Assembly: GCA_025504975.1 (NCBI GenBank)
Contig: JANUWI010000003.1
Span: 744,001 to 808,000 of the forward strand
Reading direction: 5' to 3'
Source: Plenodomus lindquistii
Taxonomy: Eukaryota; Ascomycota; Dothideomycetes; Pleosporales; Leptosphaeriaceae
DNA: 64,000 nucleotides
Of this stretch, positions 10,145 through 21,008 are shown in pieces (within the stretch, counting starts at the first letter, position 1; each line of letters opens with the position of its first letter). The position numbers were made by a program, and so were the translations under genes. The notes under the pieces were generated by a model. It made no database searches. It was not told the origin of the DNA and worked only from the letters and a program-made list of their open reading frames with translations.

Positions 10145-10331
10145 TGTCAGATGCACGGTACTATTGAAAGTGCACGAATATTGATGAATTTGATGATGGT
10201 TGAGATCATTGATTGTGTCTTCTCCGAGCGTTGCTCAGGAGGCTAGTTTTGTCGCGTCGGCTGCAGGGTGCGCTAGCGCACCCTGTGCCCCGCTTATCTA
10301 CTGGCTCTAGAATAACTCGTCATTCAGAGAA
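10145..10331 (-). repeat. 5' LTR of the Copia element
   Basis: It starts with TGTCAGATGC next to the primer-binding site and follows the 3' LTR until about 10318, including the palindrome (10264-10285). The outer 13-14 bp differ from the 3' LTR: they end ..CATTCAGAGAA rather than ..CAATCTGACA. The right boundary at 10331 is set by equal length (187 bp) and the AGTAT repeat beyond it, so it is less certain than the left boundary. Confidence 0.8.
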
Positions 10332-11340
10332 AGTATATAGGTATTAGTAGAGTATATTTAATAATATACTAGCTATAATACCTATATACGCCTATATAAT
10401 ATAGTGTAAGTACATATTAATATAGATATAAATTTTAATACTATAAAGCTTAATTTTTTTATACCTATTAATAAACTAATACTAGTTAGGTCTATTAATA
10501 ATATACTTACTATAGTATTATTAGTAATTATTAAGCCTTTACTATACTACTTCTAGATTAATAGCTGCGTATTTTTTAAATAATAAATTTTATATAAAAA
10601 ATATTTTTTTTTATTAAAAATACAGCTGCAGTATCTACTTTCTATATCTATTAATAATTTTTTTTAGTAACTACTTTTTAATTACTTTCTATATAGTAAT
10701 AATAACTATCTACTAAACTTTTTTATTTTTTATACTTTTTTTTAGCTTTATTTTATATTTTAGTTAAGTTAAAGCTTTCTAGCTAATTAGTATACTCTTT
10801 TTTTTAAATAATCTATAGATTTTACTATTTTTAAGGCCTAATAAATAGAATAAAAAAAAAATCTAGTTTTTTAGTTACTATTTTAGCTTTTTAAATATTA
10901 GACGCTTTACGCTCTATACTATATACTTTTTTTTAAATATTATAATACTATACTTTATACTATACTCTTTCTATAGCTATTTATATAGATTTTTATTTTT
11001 TACTCTATTCTATATAAGCCTAATAATTTTAAGTTTATACTAAAATAAATCTATACTTTTATATTCTCTAGCCCTATAGTTTAGTATAATTATAATAGTT
11101 TTTATAATAGTTTTTATAATAGTCTTTATAATAGTTAATAAAACACGTTACAGCTTAGTAATATAAAATTACTATATAGAGTAAAATAAATTAATTTTTA
11201 AATAAAATTATATAGTACTGTAGCTTTTTACTTATTTATAATTAAATATTATAATAGAGGTTTATTCTATTATTAATAATAAATACTATATATATATAGC
11301 GTTGTGTTATGTTACTTATTACTATTATTAAGTTTTAGCA
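10332..11340. other. AT-rich RIP-type DNA right of the Copia element
   Basis: No coding potential; it looks like the continuation of the block left of the Copia insertion. It includes a short tandem array at about 11099-11134, three copies of a 12-13 bp unit ending ATAATAG. The change to gene-like composition at about 11340 is abrupt. Confidence 0.75.
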
Positions 11341-12309
11341 ATTTTGATTTTTAGATTTTGATTTTCCGATTTTGGTTTTGAGCGAGATGAGGCTCCTCGT
11401 CACCCGTATGATATGCGCCTCCACTTGTCCAATTTCCACCTCCCGCAGGCGCTTGGGCATGACGGAAGAATTTCAACGCCGCCAGCAACCGCAAGCCTAC
11501 CACGTCGGTCCTGGCTCTCCGTGGCTCATCGATCATGCAGTTGCTGTACAACGAATTATCGTGGCAGTCTAGGGATTCTGCAGGGCTGAAACGCAAGGCT
11601 GCTGCTGTCACCTGTCACTCGTGGAAGTATATAAACTTCTGTTGTACAAAGAAACCGTATTCTGAGACACGGCATATAGTAGTGGAAAGCATGCAGGAGG
11701 GCAATGCCGAGGCTCCTGAGTGTTGAGATCGATGAAGATACCAAAGGCCCAAGGGGGTGTGTGGCAAACATAGCCAAACGTAGGGAGAACCCTTGACCAT
11801 GTTTCACGCTTCTCGTGCCAACGAGTCACGTTTTCCGATATCTCGGACCTAGAACTGATCTGCCACATGGTTGTGACAGGCGTCTATCATCGCTGTCCGA
11901 ATCCTTTACATCAAATTGGCTTGGAATTTGCTGCACCTCATCACGCCAGCCTGGATGTGACAGGCGAGCCGCAGTCTAACGGCGCCTCTAGGCTTTGACA
12001 GCACTAGGCGCTACCAAATGCACTGAGACCTGCACGACTTACCGCAGTGGCGGTCTGAGCCAGGGCACTGAATGGGATTGCAATAACCAAGCGAGATGGA
12101 AGTGGTTCGTTCCTGCATCCGGTATACGAGGGGAGTATAAGAGCGTCAAAGGACCCCCCTCGATGGAAAGGCACGCTTGACGCTCACTACACTCGTTCTT
12201 TTTCCGTGCTCAGTTCTTTCGAATTCTATACTTCGTCGTTCTCTTCACCAGTCACTCTTTCAACAAAGCAATCCAATCAATCAACCAACGTTCCAATCCT
12301 CCATTCAAA
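11341..12309. other. Intergenic DNA and LPMO promoter
   Basis: No convincing gene: small ORFs here lack an ATG start or look random. A TATA-like TATAAGAG (about 12137-12144) about 170 bp before the LPMO ATG, followed by a pyrimidine-rich leader, probably marks that gene's promoter. Confidence 0.5.
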
Positions 12310-13362
12310 ATGAAGACCACTTCCTCCATCCTCGCTCTCGCACTTGCTGGCGCTCAGTTCGTCGCTGCTCACACTACCGTGTACAACATCCTTGTCAATG
12401 GGAAGGACCAGGGCGTTGGAAACCAGGCTGGCGGTTACATTGACTCTCCTCCCAACAACAACCCCGTTACCGATGTCACCTCCAAGGACATGACCTGCAA
12501 CGTCGCTGGCACCAAGGCTGCAAAGTCCGTGACAGTCGCCGCCGGTGATGAGATCACCGTACGTTATCAGCTCCTATTCTTCAAGAGTCACATACTGACT
12601 GCTATATAGTTCCAATGGCACCACGACAACAACTCCCCCGGCGACGACATCATCGCGTCTTCTCACAAGGGCCCCATCCTGGTCTACGCATCCAAGGCCG
12701 GCGCTTCGCCCTCATGGACTAAGATCGCAGAAGACGGTTACGACGGCAAGTCGTGGGCTGTCGACAAGCTGCTCGCCGGAAGCTACACTGGCACAAAGGG
12801 CCAGCACAAGGTCAAGCTCCCCAACCTCGCCGCTGGCGAATACTACCTCCGCCCCGAGATCATTGCTCTTCACGAGGGTGACCGCATGTCCGGAGCTCAG
12901 CTCTACATGGAGTGTGTCCACATCAAGGTCACTGGCTCAGGAACTGCTACCCTCCCCGCCGGTGTCTCCTTCCCTGGTGCCTACAAGGCTACCGATGCTG
13001 GTATCCTCTTCAACCTCTACGGCAGCTTCTCCAGCTACCCTATCCCCGGCCCCAAGGTCTGGAACGGTGCCAGCAGCGGCGGTGCCGCCCCTGCCCCTGC
13101 CCCAGTCACCACCAAGGCTCCCGCCGCTACCCCCTCCAAGGCCGCTGCTGCTCCCGCAAAGCCCACTACCACCAAGGCTGCCGCCCCAGCTGCCCCAGCC
13201 AAGACCACTCTCGCTACCGCTGCTAAGCCTGTTGCTACCCCCGCCGGCGCTGTTGCTCAGAAGTGGGCCCAGTGCGGTGGTCAGGGATACACTGGACCCA
13301 AGGCTTGCGCTGCTGGCAGCAAGTGCACTGTCCAGAACGCATACTACTCGCAGTGCTTGTAG
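12310..13362 (+). CDS. Secreted AA9 lytic polysaccharide monooxygenase with CBM1
   Basis: Exons 12310-12558 and 12610-13362 (51-bp intron), 333 aa. AA9 enzymes are copper oxidases that cleave cellulose outside the cell. A signal peptide (about 1-20, ending FVAA) leaves His21 as the mature N-terminus, the first ligand of the copper histidine brace. His102 in SSHKGP is the second ligand and Tyr182 in QLYMEC the axial Tyr. Cys63 and Cys185 fit the conserved disulfide. After the catalytic domain comes an Ala/Pro/Thr/Lys linker of about 60 residues, then a fungal cellulose-binding CBM1 (about 300-333, KWAQCGGQGYTG to YYSQCL). All key residues are present. The gene lies about 1 kb from the transposon island. 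Confidence 0.95.
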
Positions 13363-14549
13363 ATGTTGTCCTTTACGAGTTCAAACGACTTTGCTTTGGG
13401 CTCGGAGTTTTTCACGGAGGAGAAAAGAAAATTCTAGGTGTGGGCATCTCAGCAATCTTGATTTGAGAGCTTGAGGTTTGTTTGGTTATCTTCAGATTAT
13501 ATTCTAGTGTATAGTGAGCTTGCCTTCGGGTAAGGGTGGCTGTTTTGGCTGCCTCGTCCCGTTCGATTCTGATTGTACATATATAATCTCACGACGAATT
13601 GGATTCGATATTTGAAAAAGGAACTTTGACCTGCAATGTGATGTTATCTCATCCAATGTTATAGGATGCAGCTGAAGAAATCGCTACAATGTGTGGCACT
13701 GAGCTTAGCATGACTTTGAGATAGGACGAAGACAGGAAAAGGAAGTGAGTTTACAATCACATGACTTATCCGTTGATGGACTACCGCGATGCGAAATGAC
13801 TGTGAAAACCAACGCTAGGCAACATCAAATGACTACGGCGTGTGATGGCGAAGTGAGCTATGCTGACCAGCTCATCATACTCACAACGCGAACCCTACTC
13901 ATCCCCTAGTGCCGCCATACTCTCGAATCAAATGCGAGTACAAGCACTGACGACTATGTCCGACACGACGTCTCTCGGTGCGGCGAAATACCCGGACCAA
14001 ACGCTTCTGTTTCCCTACGTCAATTCCACCACCACCACCACCACCACCACCACCACCACCACGTCTCTTCGCACTGTTGTGAAGAATCAAGTGTTCAGCC
14101 ACCTTACGTAAATACCTTAAAAGTACTTAGGATGAGAGTTTCACATCTCTTTTACTATGTTGCTTGTAGATGTGTCAAGTTTAACTTTGACGTTGGATCC
14201 AGGTATTTCGCTGCACCGAGACGACGTGTACAAGACCCGTTGTTATGCGACCCTCACTGTACCAAGCCAACATGCCCCATTCCCAAGCTGACACAAATCT
14301 AGCACGTGGCATTCCCCAGCCCTCACACAAGTGACAACTCAGTGGCGAAACCGGCCAAGGGTACAACCGGGCAAGGCTGGCGTCATCCGGACCCTGAACG
14401 TTATTACCGCGGCACACTCCTGACTTCGGAAGCTAGCCACCAGTCCAACGAAACCCTCATTCAACAAACCACCCCATGCTTACGCCCTCCCTCTCCAATC
14501 TCTCTTCCCACCTATTCAAACCCTCCATGCGAGTCTACCATCCACCGCC
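13363..14549. other. Intergenic DNA between LPMO and the Mpv17-family gene
   Basis: LPMO 3' region, then DNA without a supported gene. It holds the ACC trinucleotide repeat at 14026-14062. A weak ORF around that repeat owes its poly-Thr to the microsatellite. Confidence 0.5.
14026..14062. repeat. (CCA)n microsatellite
   Basis: About 12 uninterrupted CCA units in intergenic DNA; useful only as a polymorphic marker. Confidence 0.95.
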
Positions 14550-15586
14550 ATGATACGCACACCTTGCGCCTGGGCTCGCGGAGAGTTGAGGCGCAACTTT
14601 ACCACCGACTTTGCTGCGCGGAACGGACTCCACAGTCATTCCGGCACTTCGATTTCAGTTCAGATGAACAGCGCAAGAGCAAGAATAACACACGCAAACA
14701 TTCAAACAACGCGATGCCATACTACCAAACCCCCTAAAGTTCCAGAGCCATCGCAAACAATTCCCGGACCGAGTTGGCTCTGGCTTGAACCTATCTACGA
14801 GCCGTTCCGTGCATATGGTCGCGTTCAGCAGCGCAAACCGTATATGACGCAGTTTATTTCCTCGCTGGTTATTTACTTTGTTGGCGACTTGGTTGCGCAG
14901 GGTATTGCGGGTGATGCGGCTGTGCCTGTTGAAGGAAACGTAGTCGTAGGGGAAGGAAGTAGCGATGCAGACGAAAAGGGATGGGTACAACAGTGGAGTG
15001 ATAACCGCGACTGGTCGCGTACAGGTCGGGCCATTATCATCGGAGGACTGAGCTCGATACCAAGTTATAAGTGGTTCTTGTGGCTGGGGAATAACTTCAA
15101 CTATGGATCTAAGATTCTGTCGTTGTCTACAAAGGTTCGCATGCCCCCTTTTTGTTGACTATGTCCCGACTCTGCGGCATATAGAACATCATTCTGACAA
15201 TACCACAGGTCGTCGTCAACCAAGCTCTCTTCACCCCTCTATTCAACTCGTACTTCTTCGGCATGCAATCCCTTCTCAGCGGCGCTTCCCTCTCCGATTG
15301 CGCCGAGCGTATCAAGAATACTGTACCCACGAGCTGGATCAACAGCTGCAAACTGTGGCCGATTGTTACAGCGTTTAGCTTCACATATATCCCGATTCAG
15401 TATCGCAGTATCTTTGGCGGCGTGATTGCGATTGGATGGCAGACGTATTTGAGCTTGTTGAATCAACGGGCGGCGGCGTTGGAGGGGGGACACACGGATG
15501 ACGTGGTGGAGACGAAGAAGGTGCAGAGGGTTGTTGAGGTTAGGGAGGAGAAGGAGCAAGGGGGGAGAGAGAAGTGTGCTGCATAG
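14550..15586 (+). CDS. Mpv17/PMP22 (Sym1-like) membrane protein
   Basis: Exons 14550-15134 and 15209-15586 (74-bp intron), 320 aa. Family members are four-helix proteins of the mitochondrial inner membrane or peroxisome and affect membrane permeability; the substrate is not settled. The N-terminal ~65 residues are rich in Arg, Thr and Ser and could be a mitochondrial presequence. Membrane segments include FISSLVIYFVGDLVAQG and GGLSSIPSYKWFLWL. The C-terminal family signature is clear: NSCKLWPIVTAFSFTYIPIQYR followed by GWQTYLSLLNQ. A hydrophilic Gly/Glu-rich insert lies between the first two helices. The last ~35 residues are charged and probably disordered. Mitochondrial rather than peroxisomal location is inferred. 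Confidence 0.88.
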
Positions 15587-16129
15587 GGTTCAGTCTGGGG
15601 TTTTTGAGGGTCCTTGGATGGGGTGTTTGTGCATATGGAGTTGGGATGATACCAGTACCGGTCTAGACGACCAGGCATTTCTTTTGTTTAGAGGGGCATA
15701 GAGCAGGATGGACGCATATTGCACTGTGCCATCATAGGCGCATCGATTTGATTTTTCATTGTAGATACTTTGCAGATGCATCGACTTCGTTTCGATATTA
15801 GATTTCTTTGCCATATCCAAATGGACCACATGGTGTATACAGTTCTACTGCTGAACATGTAGTGATCGTGTGTCTTGATATGGCAGCCGCAAGCAATGTG
15901 CAGTCTCAATGGCTGGATCATTGCCATTTGCAATACGTGTAACGGCGGAGGTTTTGCGTGGCGTTTGCTGCTCGTGGCTGGCCATATTCTATGGCAAACT
16001 GAGCCCCTCCAGGGAGCTATGTTCGTCAACCCATGGCGCTAAAACGCCCATCAAAAGCTCTGCGACATCACATAGGCTTTCGTGCCGTGTCTCGTTGCTG
16101 TTGATCATTTCCTGCCATATTCGGATCCC
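15587..16129. other. Intergenic DNA between convergent genes
   Basis: Probably contains the 3' ends of the Mpv17-family gene and of VPS51. Nothing else is seen. Confidence 0.5.
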
Positions 16130-16984
16130 TCAATCAGAGTCGCTCTCTTCCTTCATGATGTTTTCGCATTCTTGTCTAAGCTCCTTGACCCCAGCGACAC
16201 CTTTCCACTTGTCCAGAATTCGGCTGACCTCTTCCCAATCTTTGTCTGCTTCCTCTTCCTGTTCCTGATCGAGCATCCCACGTAGCCGCCGCGGTGTATC
16301 TAGCATCCATCTGACAGTCTCTTGCTCTTTCCGCTTCTTTGTCGCTGCTTCGTCCTCTGTTGGGTCGCCCTCTACCCGTATGTCGATGCCCAATCCACTA
16401 GGCTTCCGTTGCTCACTGTGTCGGGAAGATGATAGCGAAGATGCGATTTCGGCGATATGTGATATGGCAGGGCCAAGGGTGTGTGTTGTAGGTGCTAGAG
16501 GATCCATATTGCCGCGCATGCGCCGTATGGTACTGGTTGCGGAGAGCAGCTTGGAGTAGTTGTCGTAGACGAGAGATTTGCGGTCGCTATCGAGATTTCG
16601 TATTTCTGGTCACGGTTCAGCACTTCATGTATGCAGCCCTGGATAGTGGAACATACGCGACACCAGATCTGCTTCTACCTTCAATACGCCCTTCAGTCCC
16701 TCCTTTGCTAGCAGACTGTCGACGTATGCTTCGGCGTTGAAGTCTGATGTGTCCAACTCGGTCAAGGTCTCATCTTCCTCAGGGCCAAGCTGAGTCCTCG
16801 ATGACTCTTCTGAGATCTTGGCATCACCTTCTCTGGGTGCATTCTTGATACCATAGAACTCGCGTAGTGCCGTTCGGTTGCGACGGGGGTTGGGTTGAGG
16901 TCTTGCGGTGCTATCGATTGAGGTACGGGTGGACGAGGGGCTGCGCACAGAGACGCTGGCGCGCGGTGAAGCTATAGTAGACAT
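16130..16984 (-). CDS. VPS51: VPS51, GARP/EARP tethering complex subunit
   Basis: Exons (minus) 16984-16657 and 16605-16130 (51-bp intron), 267 aa. Vps51 is the small subunit of the GARP complex that tethers endosome-derived vesicles at the trans-Golgi. After a Ser/Arg-rich start, LREFYGIKN (the family opening) is followed by DTSDFNAEAYVDSLL. Across the splice site comes the hallmark IRNLDSDRKSLVYDNYSKLL, then SATSTIRRMRGNMDPL. The C-terminus is acidic and helical. The splice join is fixed by this motif spanning it. The length is greater than in yeast (about 160 aa). The start lies 208 bp from the divergent RMI1 start. Confidence 0.9.
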
Positions 16985-17192
16985 TGCAGCCTTATTGTGG
17001 TTCTATTCACAGCACGCGAATGCCCTGGACCCTGATTGTTGATGTTGAGGTTAGAGTGGGAAAGTACCGAGGCCGGTGCGGGAGTAGCGCACGTCATTTA
17101 CGCGTCGCGTCTGCCCGAGGCTTCACTTTTGCCCACCAAACTGCTCGTCTCGCGAATCGTCGTGTCTACAACCACCACAATCGATCGCAACC
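16985..17192. promoter_or_regulatory. Shared 208-bp divergent promoter, VPS51 / RMI1
   Basis: The two start codons face away from each other with 208 bp between them, so core promoter elements must be shared or overlapping. No obvious TATA box is seen. Confidence 0.6.
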
Positions 17193-17882
17193 ATGGCTGC
17201 TAATCTTGAGCGCGAGCTAACTCAATACCTCAATGCAAGGCACCTCTATCCTACCCCAGCGTGGCTGCAAAGCTTCGTCTCTACAACACGCCCAAATACT
17301 CCACTTCCAGCAATCAAGCAGACTGCTCTCTTTCGCCTTCTGGCTGCCGACATTACGACTGCGGTGAACCAGCCTGCAGCATGCGTGTTTCCTCGAGATA
17401 TACTTCAAGGCACAACGCAGTCTCGCATAGTTGCAGGACCCATACTATGCCAGATACTAGACATTGAAGATATCGGTCACTCGCGCTGGTCGCAAGTGGA
17501 ATCGATCGAAGCGCAAGAACGCGGTGAGATGACCAAGGGACGAGAAATTGTGCGCGTCGTCGAGCAAGAAAACGAAGGCTCGTCTGAAGCTGCTGCACCC
17601 ATTCAAAGCAAAGGACCATTCAAGCTATTGCTGCAAGATGCCAAGGGCCTCAAGATTTACGCCTTCGATCTACGAGGCATCGACGGGCTGAATTTGAGCA
17701 TGGCTATGGGTGCAAAGCTTATGCTCAAAAATGTCGATGTGCGGAGAGGTGTTGTTATGCTGGAGCCTGGCAATGTTCAGGTTCTAGGCGGGAAGCTGGA
17801 GGCGCTTGACAAGGCGTGGAAAGAGGGGAGGAAAGATAAGCTGATGGCTGCAGCGAAAGCGGGGGGGCAACAGCCCGCCTGA
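17193..17882 (+). CDS. RMI1: RMI1, RecQ-mediated genome instability protein 1
   Basis: Single exon, 229 aa, ATG in good context (CAACCATGG). Rmi1 binds Top3 and the RecQ helicase (Sgs1/BLM) and helps dissolve double Holliday junctions in the nucleus. The N-terminus has the family helix (MAANLERELTQYLNARHLYPTPAWLQSF). An OB-fold region then contains ARHLYPTPAW, RIVAGPILCQILDIEDIG, GPFKLLLQDAKG and MAMGAKLMLKNVDVRRGVVML. The last matches the DUF1767/OB core segment where the family has a gKv.l.nv..rrGvllL pattern. A short Lys/Ala tail follows. Confidence 0.88.
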   Translation: MAANLERELTQYLNARHLYPTPAWLQSFVSTTRPNTPLPAIKQTALFRLLAADITTAVNQPAACVFPRDILQGTTQSRIVAGPILCQILDIEDIGHSRWSQVESIEAQERGEMTKGREIVRVVEQENEGSSEAAAPIQSKGPFKLLLQDAKGLKIYAFDLRGIDGLNLSMAMGAKLMLKNVDVRRGVVMLEPGNVQVLGGKLEALDKAWKEGRKDKLMAAAKAGGQQPA

Positions 17883-18245
17883 GATTGCTACCATGTCACG
17901 TTTAGTCGGCTTATAGGATGCACAGATTGAAGGATCAACCTGACACCAAACATCCCACTCCTCGCCTCGCAAAACGGATCCATAGCCTTGGTCAAGCGAT
18001 AGGTCCATTCTCAGCTCCCCTACACAGCCTGAGAAGTGCCGAATGAGGGCTACGTGCGCTTACCCGACCGATCTGAAGTAGTCCGACCACCTGCAGGAGG
18101 CGTTCCGGTCATCGCCATCAGAACGCTGAATTGGTCAATTCGCCTCGCATCTGCCTTCGGCGATCTTGTTCCTGACGCAGCAGCCGTATGTTCCTATACA
18201 CCAGTTTGTTGGTGTTACCCTGGACCTATCACATACAACGCCGGG
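17883..18245. other. Intergenic DNA
   Basis: Holds the RMI1 3' end and the HET gene promoter. The HET frame stays open upstream to 18036 but only through a GTG codon, so that part is treated as non-coding. Confidence 0.5.
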
Positions 18246-20363
18246 ATGTTTTGCAAAATTTGTATCGGTGTCTTGCAGCACAGAGAGAATTTCATCAATA
18301 AGAAATACATTGACACAATGGGAGTAATCCAGATAACATGTGGCCATCATCGTACAATCGAAACACTCGTATCAAGCGCCGCCGAGGGCTGCCAACTATG
18401 TCACGCTTTCTGGAACAGATGGACAGAGGTTGAGCAAAAAGATTTGATGGCTATAGATATCGCAAGAGACGACCTTGGAGGAGTCATCAGTCATGACTGG
18501 GCTACCACGATAATGCTGTCCAATGACCTTTCAAAAGGCTCAATGTTCGACATTTCCGTATCCTATGATGCCTCATGGTTGCAGAATCACATTGATGATT
18601 TGGGGCTATCCTACAGAGGCACTTTTTACCATATGGAGCCTGTGCGAGGTGTTCTGCTGGAACCTGACATTCAACGTGTTCAGCTAGTACGTTCCCACAA
18701 CACCGGATCAGAGCAAGCATTGAAGTCTGCAAAGACCTGGCTATATGTATGCCTGACAACTCACTCACGTTGTAAACTACACCCCATTGGAATCCAGTGG
18801 TATCCCACTCGACTCCTAGACCTTGGTGTTGGCCGCGATCTAACACCCAGTTCGCATGTGCGCTTGATCGAGTCGGCGGCCGCAGCACCAACCGGGCCAT
18901 ACTTCACACTAAGCCATTGTTGGGGGGATGTGCAGATCCTTCGGTTGACTCAGGAAACCATGGGTGCTTTACGCTTGGGAGTGCTTGTACATGATTTGCC
19001 AAGGACATTCAGCGAAGCCATGTTCGTCACGAAACAGCTGAGAGCGCGTTACATTTGGATCGACTCTTTATGCATACAGCAAGATTCTCATTCAGATTGG
19101 ACTCGTGAATCTGGCCTCATGGAAGCCGTATATTCGAACTCGATGTGCAACCTGTCCGCTTCCGACTCAAGGAACAGCATGGGAGGCTTATTCCGTGACC
19201 GTCCACCCGGTATACTGAGGAGCACGCAGATCGAAGTAAATGTGGAAGACTTGCAACCTGGTCCATCGCACGTTCCATGTGAAATTTACCAGGCAGACTT
19301 CTGGGCCAGCAGCGTCTCTAGGTGTTTTATCCATAGCCGCGCATGGGTTATGCAAGAGCGCCTACTTGCCCCGCGTGTCCTCCATTTTGGTCGCTTTCAG
19401 TTGTCTTGGGAATGCATGGAACACGAGGCGTGTGAGCAGTATCCCAAAGGGTTACCGGCCTACTATGCGAAAGATCGCGATACCAACTTCAAAGCCCAGG
19501 TTTTTCGCGATACGAAGAATCACACAAATCAGGACAGATCCAGGGAAGAAAGTCGCAGTGCTGCTTATAGAGTCTGGGATAGAATCATTGAAGCTTATTC
19601 TCGCGCCTCGCTGTCTGTTCCAAGCGACAAACTTGTTGCTCTCTCGGGCGTTGCAACACGGATGAGGCCAATGATAAACCCTATGAACGATACGTACCTT
19701 GCCGGGATGTGGAAAGAGCGCTTGCACATCGCGCTGTTCTGGAGAGTTTACGATAACGGTTCCATGTTAAATCTCTCCTGCCGACCGGAAAAATACCGTG
19801 CCCCATCTTGGTCATGGGCTTCAGTGGATGGTGTAATCCTTGCTAATCATACTAACGATCCAGACGGGACGTCGGTCAGGATTGTCGATGTCTCCCTCAC
19901 CTATGACACGGAAGATTCTACGGGTACCGTGAAGGGGGGATGGCTTGATTTGTGTGGGGAGCTAAGGCCTATTGGGCTCAGCTTTGGGCTAGCATGTGGC
20001 GATTGCCATCTGGTATCGAATGGTGTCATTGTCCACAAAGAAGACGAAGCAGAACATTACGCTCCGTGGGTCTACCTCGACATAAACCCGCCAGACCAGG
20101 TCGCGCTCGCCCAGGACACGATGGAACAACGGTTGTTCTGCATGGCCAACGTCACAGAAACCTACACTGAGGACGGTTTTATAGAGTGGCTTCTACTGCG
20201 CTTATGCGACATCGAACAGAAATTATTTGAAAGGATTGGGATGGCTTGGATTTTTGGCAAAGATGGTCGGGAAATCTTAATGGCGAAATTGGATGAGGAA
20301 ACGAAACAAAGTCTGCCTTGCCTTCGATATGAGGATGGCAAGCACACGATTCGCATTATCTAG
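18246..20363 (+). CDS. HET-domain (heterokaryon incompatibility) protein
   Basis: Single exon, 705 aa from the ATG at 18246 (MFCKICIGVL). This is the usual type of opening for this family and is preferred over the longer non-ATG frame. The N-terminus carries paired Cys (CKIC, GCQLCHAFW). The HET domain starts about residue 219 with YFTLSHCWG, continues with RYIWIDSLCIQQD (268-280), and reaches SNSMCNLSASDSRNSMGGLFRDRP. The C-terminal half has APSWSWASVDG, common in HET proteins. HET proteins trigger programmed cell death or self/non-self responses when cells fuse; the role of this paralogue is unknown. No NACHT, WD40 or ankyrin partner domain is visible. Confidence 0.92.
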   Translation: MFCKICIGVLQHRENFINKKYIDTMGVIQITCGHHRTIETLVSSAAEGCQLCHAFWNRWTEVEQKDLMAIDIARDDLGGVISHDWATTIMLSNDLSKGSMFDISVSYDASWLQNHIDDLGLSYRGTFYHMEPVRGVLLEPDIQRVQLVRSHNTGSEQALKSAKTWLYVCLTTHSRCKLHPIGIQWYPTRLLDLGVGRDLTPSSHVRLIESAAAAPTGPYFTLSHCWGDVQILRLTQETMGALRLGVLVHDLPRTFSEAMFVTKQLRARYIWIDSLCIQQDSHSDWTRESGLMEAVYSNSMCNLSASDSRNSMGGLFRDRPPGILRSTQIEVNVEDLQPGPSHVPCEIYQADFWASSVSRCFIHSRAWVMQERLLAPRVLHFGRFQLSWECMEHEACEQYPKGLPAYYAKDRDTNFKAQVFRDTKNHTNQDRSREESRSAAYRVWDRIIEAYSRASLSVPSDKLVALSGVATRMRPMINPMNDTYLAGMWKERLHIALFWRVYDNGSMLNLSCRPEKYRAPSWSWASVDGVILANHTNDPDGTSVRIVDVSLTYDTEDSTGTVKGGWLDLCGELRPIGLSFGLACGDCHLVSNGVIVHKEDEAEHYAPWVYLDINPPDQVALAQDTMEQRLFCMANVTETYTEDGFIEWLLLRLCDIEQKLFERIGMAWIFGKDGREILMAKLDEETKQSLPCLRYEDGKHTIRII

Positions 20364-21008
20364 TTTATACATGAAGGTAAGTTCACAACTCGTTTCCATC
20401 CATGAAGCACCTGTGAAGCTGATGCTCGATCGTAGGTTTCGCACTTTTTGAGAGCACTCGCAATAATGGTGACCAGGAAGGTCTGGCGAATTACATGAAG
20501 TTCTGCATAAGTACAATCATTTCTAGTATTCTCCATACATGCTCAGCAGACTTAGGAGGCGAAATTTGAACCTTGCGCCTTCCAAACTTAGGTATACGCC
20601 AAGCCGCCCAGGTATATCCCACCCTATCTCTTTCCGAAGAGTCGGATCTCGATTCTCAGGGTCCATTCGAAACGCGATAGCGCGACGCCTCATGACGACG
20701 GACCATCCGCAACCGTTGCATTTCGCAAATCCAGACACTACGGATGCAAGCCACCCCGTACTCTGTATCCACCAATGCAGCGTGCAGTTCCAATCGTCTG
20801 AACGTGCGACAGCCACTTGGAAGCGCTCGGTAAGCGAATGACGTAGCACGGCACGAGGTTCACTCCGTGAGCACGGTTCAAGTCATACTACTCGAAGGCT
20901 GTGCCTTCCACATGTTCTAGTATACGAGTACTGTATTTTACCGCGACAGTCGATTGTTCCTCCACAGTGCTTTCAATCCCCAACAATCAGAAGATATTGG
21001 CAGCGATA
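20364..21008. other. Intergenic DNA
   Basis: No supported gene. Short opposing ORFs overlap at 20523-20849 but show no recognisable motif or splice logic. Confidence 0.5.

Larger units (their letters stand above)
5143..10331 (-). mobile_element. Complete Ty1/Copia LTR retrotransposon inserted in RIP-type DNA
   Basis: Two direct LTRs (5143-5329 and about 10145-10331) flank a coding interior of normal GC content. Transcription runs right to left: 5' LTR, primer-binding site, gag (8899-10089), one UGA, pol (5374-8898), polypurine tract, 3' LTR. Pol order is protease, integrase, reverse transcriptase, RNase H, which defines Ty1/Copia; Gypsy has integrase last. All catalytic motifs appear intact and the only interruption is the gag/pol UGA. 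The bases AGTAT lie just left of the left LTR (5138-5142) and again at 10332-10336, a candidate 5-bp target duplication. Low LTR divergence and lack of AT bias suggest recent insertion. Activity is inferred. Confidence 0.93.

Noticed and set aside
18036..18245. N-terminal extension of the HET protein
   Set aside because: Begins at GTG; the first ATG at 18246 gives the usual family opening.
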